From Chara braunii (lineage: Eukaryota > Streptophyta > Charophyceae > Charales > Characeae), in contig BFEA01000109.1 of the NCBI GenBank assembly GCA_003427395.1, forward strand, positions 487,421-508,806: DNA of 21,386 nt. The letters run 5' to 3'. A program made the translations under genes and the position numbers. Positions within the stretch are counted from its first letter, which is position 1, and each line of letters opens with the position of its first letter. The notes beneath the pieces are model-generated. The model made no database searches, was not told where the DNA came from, and saw nothing but the letters and a program-made list of their open reading frames with translations. Of this stretch, positions 1-8,646 are shown piece by piece.

Positions 1-189
1 TGTCACTCGTCGGACTACGCTGGGTGGCCACAAGAGTAAAGCTTGCAGCAGGAGGAGGAGAAAACCGCTGGACGAGGAGAACCGCGGGAGGAGAAAACGC
101 GGGGCCTATCTATGTTCGGATCCGTCAGCCATCACTCGATATCGCGGTCCCTTCCCGCCACGTGGATCATCAAGACGAAAGGACGAAGA

Positions 190-191
<2 letters not shown>
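1..191. other. Upstream flank / probable 5' leader of the EGF gene
   Basis: Purine-rich sequence precedes the GA microsatellite and the EGF-repeat gene. I see no clear TATA box or other core promoter motif, and short open frames here are not credible genes. It is probably promoter or 5' untranslated sequence by position only. Confidence 0.4.

Positions 192-250
<59 letters not shown>
192..250. repeat. (GA)n microsatellite in the probable 5' leader
   Basis: About 29 uninterrupted GA dinucleotides run from 192 to 250, followed by further imperfect purine-rich sequence up to the start codon at 320. GA/CT tracts in promoters and 5' leaders are common in plants and can act as GAGA-type binding sites. 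That role is inferred from position only. Tract length will vary between individuals. Confidence 0.97.
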
Positions 251-253
<3 letters not shown>

Positions 254-319
254 GGAGAGGTAGAGTAGAAGAGAAGAGAAAGGTAAGGGAGGAAGAGGAA
301 AGAGGAAAGAGCGTCGACC

Positions 320-1189
320 ATGGCGGGGCGCATCAACGGTGCACAAAGCCTCCTGCTACGCTCCCGTTCTCTCTCCTCCTCCTCCTTCTCCTCCTCCTCC
401 TCGTCCTCCTCCTCTACTGTCTCAGCGCTTGTCTTATTGCTAGCGCTCTCTCATTTCTTGATGACGTCAGCCGGTGATGTCAGCATCTTCCACTCCGCCC
501 AGCCTACCGATCCTAATCCCTGCGCATCTTTCCCTTGCGGTCCTGTTGGTAGCTGCATTCCACTCAAGGGAGAGAAAAATGGCTTTACGTGCGAGTGTGA
601 TTTCGGCTTTCAACAAGAAGACAAGGAGGGACCTTGCGTAACTATTGATTTGTGCGGATTTTACCCTTGCGGTCCTGTTGGCTCCTGTGTTCCAGATAAG
701 GGCGGGATAAATTATACGTGCCTGTGTGATGACGGCTTTCACCAATTAGACAAGACGGGACCTTGCGAAGACATTGATGAGTGCGCGGGGTCTGATAACC
801 CGTGCGCACCTGGGAATTGCAGCAATACACTAGGGGATTACATGTGCGAATGTCCGTCGGGATACGTGGAGGGCGTCGGGCATGGTGAGCGTGCGTGCAT
901 CCGAGATGTTCACGCTTGTAAAGGCGAGCCTTGTGGTCCCGCTGGCAGGTGCGTGCCGGCGGCAGAGGGGGGATACAGCTGCGACTGTGTGCCGGGATTT
1001 GCCCCCGCGAAGGGGACCGCCGGTCCTTGTCTTGAAATTGAGGACCCGTGCATTGGCAACCCTTGCGGATCTGGAGGGACGTGTGAGAGGGTGCTTGGCG
1101 GGGGATATCGCTGCTGTTGTTCGCCGGGATATACCCTGCCGGAAATGTTCAAGCATTTTGGCGGGAAATGTGTGAAGGTAAAGAACTAA
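320..1189 (+). CDS. Secreted protein with five EGF-like modules
   Basis: This 289-residue protein has an N-terminal Ser-rich tract (about residues 18-32) and then a hydrophobic segment (about 35-50), consistent with a signal peptide cut near residue 52. Five six-cysteine EGF-like modules follow: Cys68-106, Cys112-149, Cys155-193, Cys200-237 and Cys244-284. Module 3 starts with DIDEC and matches the calcium-binding pattern C-x-[DN]-x4-[FY]-x-C (Cys167, Asn169, Tyr174, Cys176). Module 5 has an extra cysteine (Cys265-267 are consecutive). Modules 1 and 2 are close duplicates (both CGPVGSC). No kinase domain or second membrane segment is visible, so a secreted or wall/matrix role in protein or calcium binding is inferred. 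The start ATG has a strong context (ACC before, G after). The stop is TAA at 1187-1189. A splice-donor-like AAG|GTAAAG at 1175-1183 means this could be only the first exon of a longer gene. Confidence 0.85.
   Translation: MAGRINGAQSLLLRSRSLSSSSFSSSSSSSSSTVSALVLLLALSHFLMTSAGDVSIFHSAQPTDPNPCASFPCGPVGSCIPLKGEKNGFTCECDFGFQQEDKEGPCVTIDLCGFYPCGPVGSCVPDKGGINYTCLCDDGFHQLDKTGPCEDIDECAGSDNPCAPGNCSNTLGDYMCECPSGYVEGVGHGERACIRDVHACKGEPCGPAGRCVPAAEGGYSCDCVPGFAPAKGTAGPCLEIEDPCIGNPCGSGGTCERVLGGGYRCCCSPGYTLPEMFKHFGGKCVKVKN
375..418 (+). repeat. TCC-rich trinucleotide tract encoding the poly-Ser segment
   Basis: An imperfect (TCC)n run within the EGF-repeat coding sequence encodes about 15 serines just before the hydrophobic core of the signal peptide. 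In-frame trinucleotide length changes would alter the protein without breaking the frame. Confidence 0.85.
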
Positions 1190-1412
1190 TCATCAAGCTA
1201 TTTGGCGGGAAGTGTGTGAAGGTAGAGTAGAGAACTCACCATCAAGCGTTTTGGCGGGAAGTGTGTGAAGGTAGAGAAGTGTTCTTGTTCACCGGGGGAT
1301 ATAGTCTGCCGGAAAGGTGCAAGCGTTTTGGCGGGAAATGTTTGAAGGTAGATGACTAAATCATCGATCGTTTTGGCGGGAAGTGTGGGAAGGTAGAGAA
1401 ACTAATCTGCAG
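1156..1412 (+). repeat. Five tandem copies of the 3' end of the EGF gene
   Basis: A block beginning TTTTGGCGGGAARTG and continuing TGAAGGTARAG recurs at about 1156, 1201, 1249, 1326 and 1371. The first copy encodes the protein's C-terminal FGGKCVKVKN. The rest lie after the stop codon. Spacing is 45-48 bp except between the third and fourth copies (77 bp), where a longer piece of the coding sequence is included. Each copy holds an AAG|GTARAG-like donor motif. Confidence 0.9.
1280..1359 (+). pseudogene. Frameshifted duplicate of the last EGF half-module
   Basis: This segment is homologous to 1112-1189 of the EGF coding sequence, including the SPGY, LPE and FGGKC coding parts and a terminal TAA. 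Relative to the gene, a run of five G at 1294-1298 replaces three, which shifts the frame, so it cannot encode the module directly. It is probably a relic of the tandem duplication. It could still be spliced in if a downstream acceptor exists. Confidence 0.7.
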
Positions 1413-1457
1413 CAGCTGGACGATGGGGTTTTGTATCAGTGAGTGGGTGGGGGACTA

Positions 1458-1458
1458 G

Positions 1459-1490
<32 letters not shown>

Positions 1491-1492
1491 CG
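1458..1492. repeat. (GATT)n microsatellite
   Basis: About eight ATTG/GATT tetranucleotides in a row. A looser GATT-rich zone continues to about 1565, and a shorter run of the same motif recurs at 2595-2614. Confidence 0.95.
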
Positions 1493-1565
1493 GTGATTTT
1501 TTGATTGATTGGAGTGATGGATGGTTGATGATTAGTGAAGTGGGGATTGATTGATCGACCGATCG

Positions 1566-2694
1566 AGTGGTAATATGAGAAGAAGAAGGTAAGCAATTGC
1601 CAAAATTGAAATTGCTCTTCACACGCAATAGAATAGCTTTTCGTTTCATACATGCGTGTACACCGCTGATGTCGCGCACGCTTTCCCCTACATGTCTCAA
1701 CAGGGTGCGGCCAGGTCTCATCAGGAGGCTTCCCACACACCCTTTGCCTCTCGGCCCACCGTTCCCTACCGCCCAGAGCGACGAGAAGGTGCGGGAGAGG
1801 TGATTAGATTGGGAGAGGGAGGAGGAAAGGAGAAGAGGTGAGATGTGATTAGATTGTACGTAGAGTTGATGGGGGGTGTGAACCGAGAGAGATGCGACGA
1901 GAAGGGAAGGGAGAAGGAGAAAAGGGGAGGGAGAAGAAGATAGTTTTTCAGCAGCTAGTATGGTGGGAAGGAGGTACGTGGTCGGATTTTCTTGGCGGGA
2001 GTAGAGGTTATCATATGTATATATTCGAAACTCCGACGAAACAGTTTGTCACAGTCCCTGGTTTGTTGTCCTCTTCTCCCTCTCTCTCTGCCTACGGTTT
2101 ACCGGGCAGTTCTGTTGACGATGTACTTATACATACATATAGATATATATATACATATATATTAATTGCTCTTCTTTTCCTCGATAAGGACTGTGATGGC
2201 GATGCTCAAGCTTTTTGTCGGGAAGTGGCAGAAAAAGGTGGGCAACTGATCAGCCTGATGATGATGATGGGATGTGATCTCGTCAGTCGATTACAGGAAT
2301 TGATTAAGTGAGTGATCGATCGTTGATTGGCTGCGTACCAAGTGGCGGTATCACTTGGTAATTGATGAATCTGCAGGTTGTTTGTGACCAGATTCGTGAT
2401 CTGTTCATTTGATGGATTCATCAAGCGATGAAACCACGAGGAGGAGGGGAGGGGAGGGGAAGATTCGGAGAAACTACCACTATTAAGACGGGGATTTGGG
2501 AATTCGCCGTCGATTTGTATTTTACTATGTTAAGCAGTTATCGGGAATTGCCAGAGAGAAGCTGATAGGGAGGGGGAGGGAACCGATCAGCTCTTGATTG
2601 ATTGATTGATTGATCGATGGGCATGAGGAAATATAGTTAGTCGTCAAGATTGTTGCTGGACTTGAAGATATAATCAGGAGGCAAAGAGGATTGC
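1566..2694. other. Non-coding stretch, purine-rich in part, no gene seen
   Basis: Bases 1780-1950 are G/A-rich. Around 2120-2165 there is a TA-rich run (ATATATATATACATATATAT-type). At 2255-2270 there is a short GAT repeat. Open frames here show low-complexity or unconvincing protein sequence. No RNA gene was recognised. Confidence 0.5.
2595..2614. repeat. Short (GATT)n microsatellite
   Basis: About five GATT units, the same motif as at 1458-1492. Confidence 0.85.
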
Positions 2695-3125
2695 ATGAAG
2701 CGTCTGAATCTGGACGTGTTTTATGCAGAGATGCCGGTTGGTGAATTGAAATTATGGTATCATATCAGGAGGAGGAAAGACGGACCTCAAGATATAATCG
2801 GAAGCGGTTTTTTTGATAAAGCTTCTTTGTCGATGGGTTACTACCTAGCTCTGTATTTGACCACAAAAGCGACCAGATTCGGTCGAACAATTTATGTATT
2901 TGACCGCAAAAGCGAACCAGATTCATTCGTAAAGTTCTGAATTGGTCTAGGTGAGGGTAGGAAGGCATTATGGTAGGTGGCTATGACTCTGGCGTGGGTT
3001 ATGATGAAGCAAGGAAGCTTCTTCCTCGCAGGGCTACTCAGTTCTGCATTTGACTGCAAAAGGCGACCAGATGCAGTCCGATATAAGTCAGAGGGTTTGA
3101 CATGCCATGAGTTGTCCGCTTTATT

Positions 3126-3272
3126 GTTTTTTTTTTTTTTTTGGAAGGGCCATGACCTTGAGATGTCTTGGCTTTTTTTTTTGCTTTTTTTTTTTATTTT
3201 ATTTTTAAACAGATGATGTCTTCCCTGAACTGACCGTAATTCAGAACGTTTTTTTTTTTTTTTTTTTTTTTT
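3126..3272. repeat. Three poly-T tracts
   Basis: T-runs lie near 3126-3142, 3173-3206 (interrupted) and 3250-3272. They resemble retroposon A-tails on the minus strand or slippage products. I see no SINE A/B boxes beside them. Confidence 0.85.
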
Positions 3273-3537
3273 CCTGTACATCTGATTTGCGAGCGAATTC
3301 GAGCTCGAGCCTGTATTTCAATACTTTGTCTGTTCTGTCCTGGAGAAAGGCGACCAGATTCGCCCGTCGTTGAACGTCAGAACTGTTTTATTCTGTGCAT
3401 CTGATTTGCAAGTGAATTCGAACTTGAGCCTGTATTTCAAAAGTTTGTGGTCTTACCAGCCGAGCTAGGCTCGTCGATATAAGTTTGTCTGTTCTGTCCT
3501 GGCGAAAGGCGACCAGATGCGCCCGTCCTTGAACGTC
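3242..3537 (+). repeat. Tandem duplication, copy I 3242-3377 and copy II 3379-3537
   Basis: Both copies run from CAGAAC through a T-rich segment, TCTGATTTGC, GCCTGTATTTCAA and the GCGACCAG core to GAACGTC. Copy II carries an extra insert at 3449-3480 that copy I lacks. Confidence 0.8.
3449..3480. mobile_element. 32-bp insert flanked by an 8-bp direct repeat
   Basis: Between two copies of AAGTTTGT (3441-3448 and 3481-3488) lies a 32-bp sequence absent from the tandem duplicate at the equivalent site (around 3325-3332). It contains the small inverted repeat CGAGC-tag-GCTCG. The 8-bp flank is the size of a hAT target-site duplication, but the insert is far too short to be a normal element. It could be an internally deleted remnant, filler DNA from break repair, or a chance slip. 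Confidence 0.4.
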
Positions 3538-3734
3538 CGACCCTGCGTGGCTCTGTTTTTTTGTTGTTATTTTTTCCCTTCTCTTCGTTAGTCTGGGCCT
3601 CTCTGCACCACTCACCAAATGCGCAAAAAATGAGAACGAATTTTCCGCTAGAACATGGGAAGATACATCGCCATGTGCGTCGTCTTTTGTGCATGCGGTG
3701 AGAGGTGGAGTCAGCCCGTACGGGCATGGTCGAC

Positions 3735-3935
3735 ATGGTCCCATACCCGAAACGATGTATAGCTGCAGGAAACCTTGCCACGTGTTGGCTGTTTTATAGC
3801 ACAGAACGTCCAGGGAAGGTTCACAGGAAATTTCGTGTGGTTGGGATGGTCCCATGACCGAAACGATGTATAGCTGCAGGAAACCTTGCCACGCGTTGGC
3901 TGTTTTATATCACAGAACGTTCAGAGAAGGTTCAC
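3735..3935 (+). repeat. Tandem direct repeat, two 90-bp copies
   Basis: Bases 3735-3824 and 3846-3935 are nearly identical, from ATGGTCCCAT through CGAAACGATGTATAGCTG and GTTGGCTGTTTTATA to AAGGTTCAC. They are separated by 21 bp. No coding role is apparent. Confidence 0.9.
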
Positions 3936-4797
3936 GGCAGCTTCACGGAAAAGAACATGACGATGGTGTGGACCGTGTTGGCTATGCAAGTTGTGGACAT
4001 GGTTTTGTATTTGAGGCAAGTGTGTTCTATAAATAGATATGCTTTCTATCCTAGTTGGCATGGGCCCTGTCAGCAAGGGGCACAGGTTTCGCGGGTGCCC
4101 TTACTGGACTGCCAGTCCCATTTCACCTGTCCCTGTGGTGTCTGCTCTTACCAGCACCACTAACACTGGAGGGGGCGTTTAAAAAAAAAAAAGTGCGGTA
4201 TGCCTTCATGAGCGGCATGCATTTTTCTTTCCATCATCCCCTCGCGCCCGGAATTCGGATTTGAAGCACGTGGTTTTTGTGGGGCTGCCGCAAAAAAATG
4301 ACTCGCTGTCTGTGTGTGTTGTCTTAAAAGACCCCAGATTCTCTCTCTCATGCCCTTCACAAATCATCACAAGCCAACCATAAGGAAAAACTTTAGATAG
4401 GCAATATAATAGAAAATGCAAGGTTGTGTGGTTGAGCGCCAAGTGCCCACACACCCGTCTGACGCCAAAGCAAAGCGGCACACTTGCACATATACATTTG
4501 TATACATCTATATTTCAAACCATAAGGGGATGGAGGGCAGAAGGCAACTTACCAAAGACGGAATTAGGGTTGGTGACAAGACTGATGGTTGAGGTGCTAA
4601 TTTCCTTCTGATTACAAGCCTATAAGATCCCTACTGAGTGCTGGATTTTTCTGATGATGATGCATTCTGATGCTGGCATGATCGGGGAATTTTTTCAGAG
4701 GTTGTTTTTGAATGATTTCGTTGTTATGTTTCGTTGTTATGATTTTGCTTTGTTTAAAATCTGATTCATGAGATCTTAGGTGTTTTCTGGATGTAAT
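3936..4797. other. Non-coding stretch, no gene seen
   Basis: It contains a short A-run near 4181-4192 and a short TG run near 4308-4318. A possible small hairpin, GGGCAC/GTGCCC, lies near 4078-4105. Open frames are short and unconvincing. Confidence 0.5.
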
Positions 4798-4938
4798 TGA
4801 TCCCTAATCTGAAATTTGTTTTTTCTGATGCTGAGCAAGATCCCTAATATGAAATTTGTTTTTTCTGAGCAGGATTCTTAATGTTAAATTCGTATTCTCT
4901 GAGCAAGATTCCTAATCTGAAATTCGTAATCAGAGAAT
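4798..4938 (+). repeat. ~34-bp tandem repeat, about four units
   Basis: Units begin near 4799, 4839, 4873 and 4907 with GATYCCTAATCTGAAATT-like sequence and mostly end CTGAGCAA. The first unit is about 6 bp longer. The last unit is diverged after its midpoint. T-rich and non-coding. Confidence 0.8.
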
Positions 4939-5830
4939 GATTACTCAATTTTGAATTACAAAGGGATACAAATTGATTTTCTCAAAGGGGAATCGATGTC
5001 CTATGTTTATCCATCTTTGATCTAATTCTAAATCTGACGTAGTACTCCATATTTGTGCGTGTAAGTTTGGGCTCTTTTTTGAATTCGATATTTGATGTCA
5101 CTTGTTTGAAGGTTTTTAAAAAAAATGGTTACAATCGAGTCTTAAGTTGTGATATTGTAGGATTTGGGCTCATAGGTGCTGATTGAATTATCTCCTTCAG
5201 GGTTGGAGCCCCTCCCTGCGAGGGTTATACAAGGTGGGAGGTGTGATCCTTGAGAGGGTAGGGACGGTATTGTGGGTTTTGTTCTCCTTTGGGCCAGACT
5301 GATCTGGAATGGATCAGCTACGACGGTTGGGAGGCTGGACAAGGTGCCGTGCTGTTTTCAGCAAAATGAGAAGTTGAGAGATGTTTCACTTGGACGGGGT
5401 GGGACACGAGGGAAGGGGAATCTTCAGCTCTGCAGGGGCATGCTCTAGGGGGTATTGCATGCTGCTGAGGGAGCAGGAGTGAAGTAGCGAACTGGGGCTG
5501 GGAGGCGAAGGGGCGCCTTCCAGCGGAGGCAGCAAAAGGACATGAGTTTTTTTTGGGGGGGGGGAAGAAGTAAGTCGCTCGGTTTCTTGTGAGCTCTTTT
5601 ACATCCAGCTAAGACGTGAGTAGGCCCAGGAATTTCCATGGGGAAAGAAGTAGTTCCCTTCCCGTCCTCTCTCTCCCTGTGGGAATAATAGGTGTTGACT
5701 GCCTATTTAGGTTATGATTCTTGCGTGTGTTTCTGTGTTCTTTGAATTCTTTTTTATTTTTGAGGTTTCAACTGGAAAAATCGGCATAATGTTGGTGCTG
5801 GTTGCAGTTGATTGTGCTTGCGGTGATTGT
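4939..5830. other. Non-coding flank left of the long repeat
   Basis: No gene, RNA gene or long repeat was recognised. A homopolymer pair (T-run then G-run) lies near 5547-5565. The junction with the repeat block falls at 5831. The five bases before it, ATTGT, are not repeated after the right-hand copy. Confidence 0.5.
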
Positions 5831-6130
5831 TGTAGAAATTTCGGCAGCTCTTCCCGTAGAGAAAGTGTTATTTCAAGATTTATACAAAGCTAAGTTCAAA
5901 ATTTAAAATGACTTTGACTTCTCAAGGTCTAATTTTGTCTAACTCCCTGAATTAGCAAGACTTTGGGCAGCACTCATTTTTAAAAAGGAGGTTTTTCATA
6001 TTTTTACTAAGCAAAAAAGTCATAAAAACTGGACCCTAAAACAAACAAAATCTAACTAACTCCTTGGTTTTGTAAAAATTTCGGCAACGCTTCCCGTAGA
6101 GAAAGTGGCTTACCAAGATTTATACAAGAC
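5831..6130 (+). repeat. ~118-bp tandem unit array, left copy (3 units)
   Basis: Units begin near 5831 (truncated), 5941 and 6058. Each holds AACTCC, then AAATTTCGGCAGCGCTTCC-like sequence, GTAGAGAAAGTG and CCAAGATTTATAC. The AAATTTCGG and CCAAGATTT segments can pair around an inner CGCTT/AAGTG stem. The five-unit version is at 18254-18800. Confidence 0.75.
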
Positions 6131-6419
6131 CAAGTATAATAAAAAAAAATTCAAAAAATGCAGAAATTGACTTAAGTAAAAAAATAACTTAGCTCAGAAA
6201 ATGCAGGAATAAAACTACCTCCTATGACTCTAGCACGTGGCGAGCAACTAAAGCAACTACCTATCAACTGAAACTAAGACTAAACAGTAGTCGCACTCAG
6301 TCACATGCAAGTCAAACCACAAAGGTAAGTATTCTCACCATCGCAAGTTAATTTATTAAACAATAGTTCATAGTCTCTTAATGATTTATCCCTTTATACC
6401 CAGCTTACATAGGGCATAA

Positions 6420-7145
6420 AGCTAGACCACCCAAACTTATGAAACATGTCTAACTCAACCATGAAGTATACACAAACACAGAGCACAACAACTTTTCTCT
6501 TCTTTGGGCATATGACTAGGTCACCCTAGTCGCCCTAAACTGTTTAAGTATCCAAGTTTTATATAATTATCTTCACTTAGTCTTTTGAGGTAAGATATAA
6601 CTGAATCGATCATCTTTAGCTCAAGATTCAGTCTGCCCCTTCGTACCACAGGTTTATTCTTAATTAGTGCTCTCTTCGGTTGGTGATAAGCTATAGTCAG
6701 ACCACCAAACTTATGAAACTCTGTCTGACTAGCCTGTTCATAAGTAGGATAGTCATAAAGTATAGTCAAGTTATAGCCTTCTGCTTCCAGCATGTGCGTG
6801 GTGTTGGAGCAAGACCACCCAAACTTATGGAACATGTCTTGGTCCTCAACCTGATTCATTCTCTTAAAGTCAAAACAGGAAGAGGCTGAACCACCCAAAC
6901 TTATGGAACATGCTCAAACCTCCCCGTTTAGAACCAAAAAGAAAATGAAAAAAATTCAAAGTAAACAAGGCGACCAAGCTACCCAAACTTATGAAACATG
7001 CTTGGTCCCTGAAAAGTCAATCACAGGCAGCCCTCGCAAGTCAGAGCAACCAGACCACCCAAACTTATGGAACATGTTTGATTCTCTACGCAATTCAAAA
7101 TAAACATAGCACTGGGTCTCCCCAAACTTATGGAGACTTGCCCAG
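6420..7145 (+). repeat. Array of stem-loops with a shared 20-nt loop (left copy)
   Basis: Stems (left/right arms) lie at 6420-6427/6448-6455, 6694-6702/6723-6731, 6806-6815/6836-6845, 6886-6891/6912-6917 (decayed), 6972-6979/7000-7007 and 7048-7055/7076-7083. The loop is exactly 20 nt in all six, with consensus CACCCAAACTTATGRAACAT. Stem sequences differ (for example TAGTCAGAC, GGAGCAAGAC, GACCAAGC) but stay self-complementary. A seventh, rearranged member pairs 7117-7121 with 7132-7136 and 7112-7116 with 7141-7145. The units occur in different frames, so a peptide repeat does not explain them. Function unknown. Confidence 0.85.
6506..6535. repeat. Perfect hairpin GACTAGG/CCTAGTC (left copy)
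   Basis: Bases 6514-6520 pair with 6525-6531 around a 4-nt loop, with an outer GGGC/GCCC pair (6506-6509, 6532-6535). It is also intact in the right long repeat at 19191-19220. It sits inside the stem-loop array but has a different loop. Confidence 0.7.
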
Positions 7146-7418
7146 CCTTTGATAGACCCAGTTAAACAAGCAATACTATCTTTCTCTCATCCGCCCCCAG
7201 ATGCAATCCCACATTCCGCTTTTAGTCAATACAACAGAAACAAAAACTGAATTTGCACAATCATTCTTTTATCAAGTCTGTTTTATCCTACAAGTCAAAC
7301 TGAAAGTCAAAGAAGGGATGTAGACAATATACTCAATCAACCATAGCAAGAAGTACAGGTAGGGGCTATACTTGGGTTTATAGAAGGAGATGAAAGGTTA
7401 CCTCTCAGTTCCCTGCCT

Positions 7419-7441
7419 CCAGAACTCCTCCTGAGTTCTGG
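7419..7441. repeat. Perfect 9-bp hairpin CCAGAACTC/GAGTTCTGG (left copy)
   Basis: A 9-bp perfect inverted repeat with a 5-nt loop (CTCCT), unchanged at 20105-20127 in the right repeat. It follows the stem-loop array by about 270 bp. A transcript-level structure or a protein-binding dyad are both possible. Confidence 0.75.
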
Positions 7442-8646
7442 CAGAGCTCTCGCAATCGGTGGGCTGACTCCCCACAGAGTCTTGCTGCGGTCCTACGGGT
7501 TGCAATCCTGTCTGCCGCCTTCCTCTTAGAACTCGTTTAGACTTAGAGTAAGAAAGGAAGAAGTAGGGGTTTCAGACTCTCGAGGTACAAGAGGGGGACA
7601 TACTAAACTTTCAGGAGAGGGCCTTGTAATCTTCATTCGCCTGAGGGCCCCGCAATAGCAGTCAGAATGTACAACAAAAATGGTCAAAACATAGAGTCGA
7701 TGATCATATTGGAGCCGAACTGTTGAACGTTGATTCCCTGACAACCATCCAAATCGCAGCAATAGACCCTCACTTTTCAACAATCGCAGTCCCTTCACAG
7801 TGTTTGCGGCCCTTAAGTATAATGACCACCAATAAGTCCACAAACTCACGACTCGTTTTCGACTACTGCAGTTGACAGGCTGAACAACGCATCAGTCCGC
7901 AGACAACTCTCGAAGCCGCGACTTACTTGCAACTAGCTCGTTCAGCGGTCTAGGTCACACATTAGTCAACAACTAAACCTGCAACTTCGTTGTTGCCTGA
8001 TGCTGTTTCCAACTGACGAGATGAGTGGTACGCCAGCCAACAGGTAAATCTCCACCTTGCAGCCCAATCCGCAACTCCTTTGGTCAACAGGTCACGCAAC
8101 CCATCGGCCACCAATAATTCCTAATTTTGCGGCTGGTTATACTCGAGTATCAACAACTGATGGCTGGGCGGCACACTCGCCAGCAGGTGAGCCAACGCCC
8201 TCACGGCCGGACTCATTCTACTCTTTACGGCAGTATGATTATGTATCAGTTAGCAAGCAGGACTGTACGCCCGCAGCTTGTCCTTCATCGTTTGCAGCCG
8301 ATATGGTGGGCAAAGCGCTGGGCAAACAAGCAAGGTCTTCAACCTCTGGGGTTGTTCCTACTCCCCTTTTTTTGTCTCAACAATGCCGATAGCGAGCTGG
8401 CCTGCAGGAGGACAATACAGTCACTTCTTCATCCAGCAGGTAAGTCCTCTCCTTCCGCCCTCGCCCCGCCCGTTGCCCAAATCCTCGGTTCACAAATGGG
8501 CCTGAATGCGTTCTATGATGGACACGTTCAAAATTATAGTGAACGATTTCGTTAAAACACGGAAAGATACATAAGCACTTCAAAATTTTGTTTTCCCCAG
8601 GGCGCAACTTCGTTTCTTCGCAGGGCTCAACCCACTCTTTTAGACA

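Larger units (their letters stand above)
2852..3525 (+). repeat. Dispersed ~33-bp repeat with core GCGACCAGAT
   Basis: Five related copies occur near 2852-2885, 2895-2929, 3045-3080, 3336-3365 and 3494-3525. Each is a TGTATTTGACC- or TGTCCTGG-like stretch, then an A-rich link, then GCGACCAGATKCG (the second copy has an extra A). Spacing is irregular and poly-T runs lie between them, so this looks like a decayed minisatellite or several local duplications. A short open frame over the first two copies (2695-2940) shows no recognisable protein. Confidence 0.6.
5831..8646. repeat. Left long direct repeat (candidate LTR)
   Basis: About 2.8 kb that recurs in the same orientation at 18506-21336, starting TGTAGAA and ending TAGACA. 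In a 212-bp sample near 7980-8190 I count about 13 differences (about 94% identity). The first few hundred bases look less alike. TG...CA ends fit an LTR, but I see no primer-binding site or polypurine tract at the inner edge. The left end lacks two array units present beside the right copy, so it may be truncated. Open frames conserved between copies change amino acids freely, so the repeat is probably non-coding. Confidence 0.8.

Noticed and set aside
43-477. Overlapping plus-strand ORF across the GA repeat with Arg/Glu and Leu runs
   Set aside because: It is produced by the GA and TCC microsatellites in another frame of the EGF gene and its leader.
2695-2940. 81-codon ORF
   Set aside because: It runs over two copies of the GCGACCAG repeat and resembles no known protein.
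5201-5260. tRNA gene suggested by GGTTGGAGCCC
   Set aside because: Only a weak B-box-like match. No matching A box, acceptor stem or cloverleaf could be drawn.
5826-5830. ATTGT as target-site duplication of the whole block
   Set aside because: The five bases after the right repeat (GGGTT) do not match. Both ends seem altered.
6521-6898. 125-codon minus-strand ORF with repeated FHKFG(W) peptide
   Set aside because: The peptide repeat is just the translation of the conserved hairpin loop, and the frame is open in the left repeat partly because one C is missing at 6704-6706. The right copy has a shorter frame (19345-19584).
6420-7145. CRISPR-like array
   Set aside because: The repeated part is the hairpin loop, not a constant palindromic repeat with unique spacers. 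Spacing is irregular (66-275 bp), no cas genes are present, and the DNA is eukaryotic.
6420-7145. Hammerhead ribozymes (as in retrozymes)
   Set aside because: The conserved CTGATGA and GAAA core elements are not present in the expected arrangement around the stems.
7526-7849. Minus-strand ORF also open in the right repeat (20228-20488)
   Set aside because: Aligning the two translations shows many amino-acid replacements over about 86 residues, with no sign of protein-level constraint.
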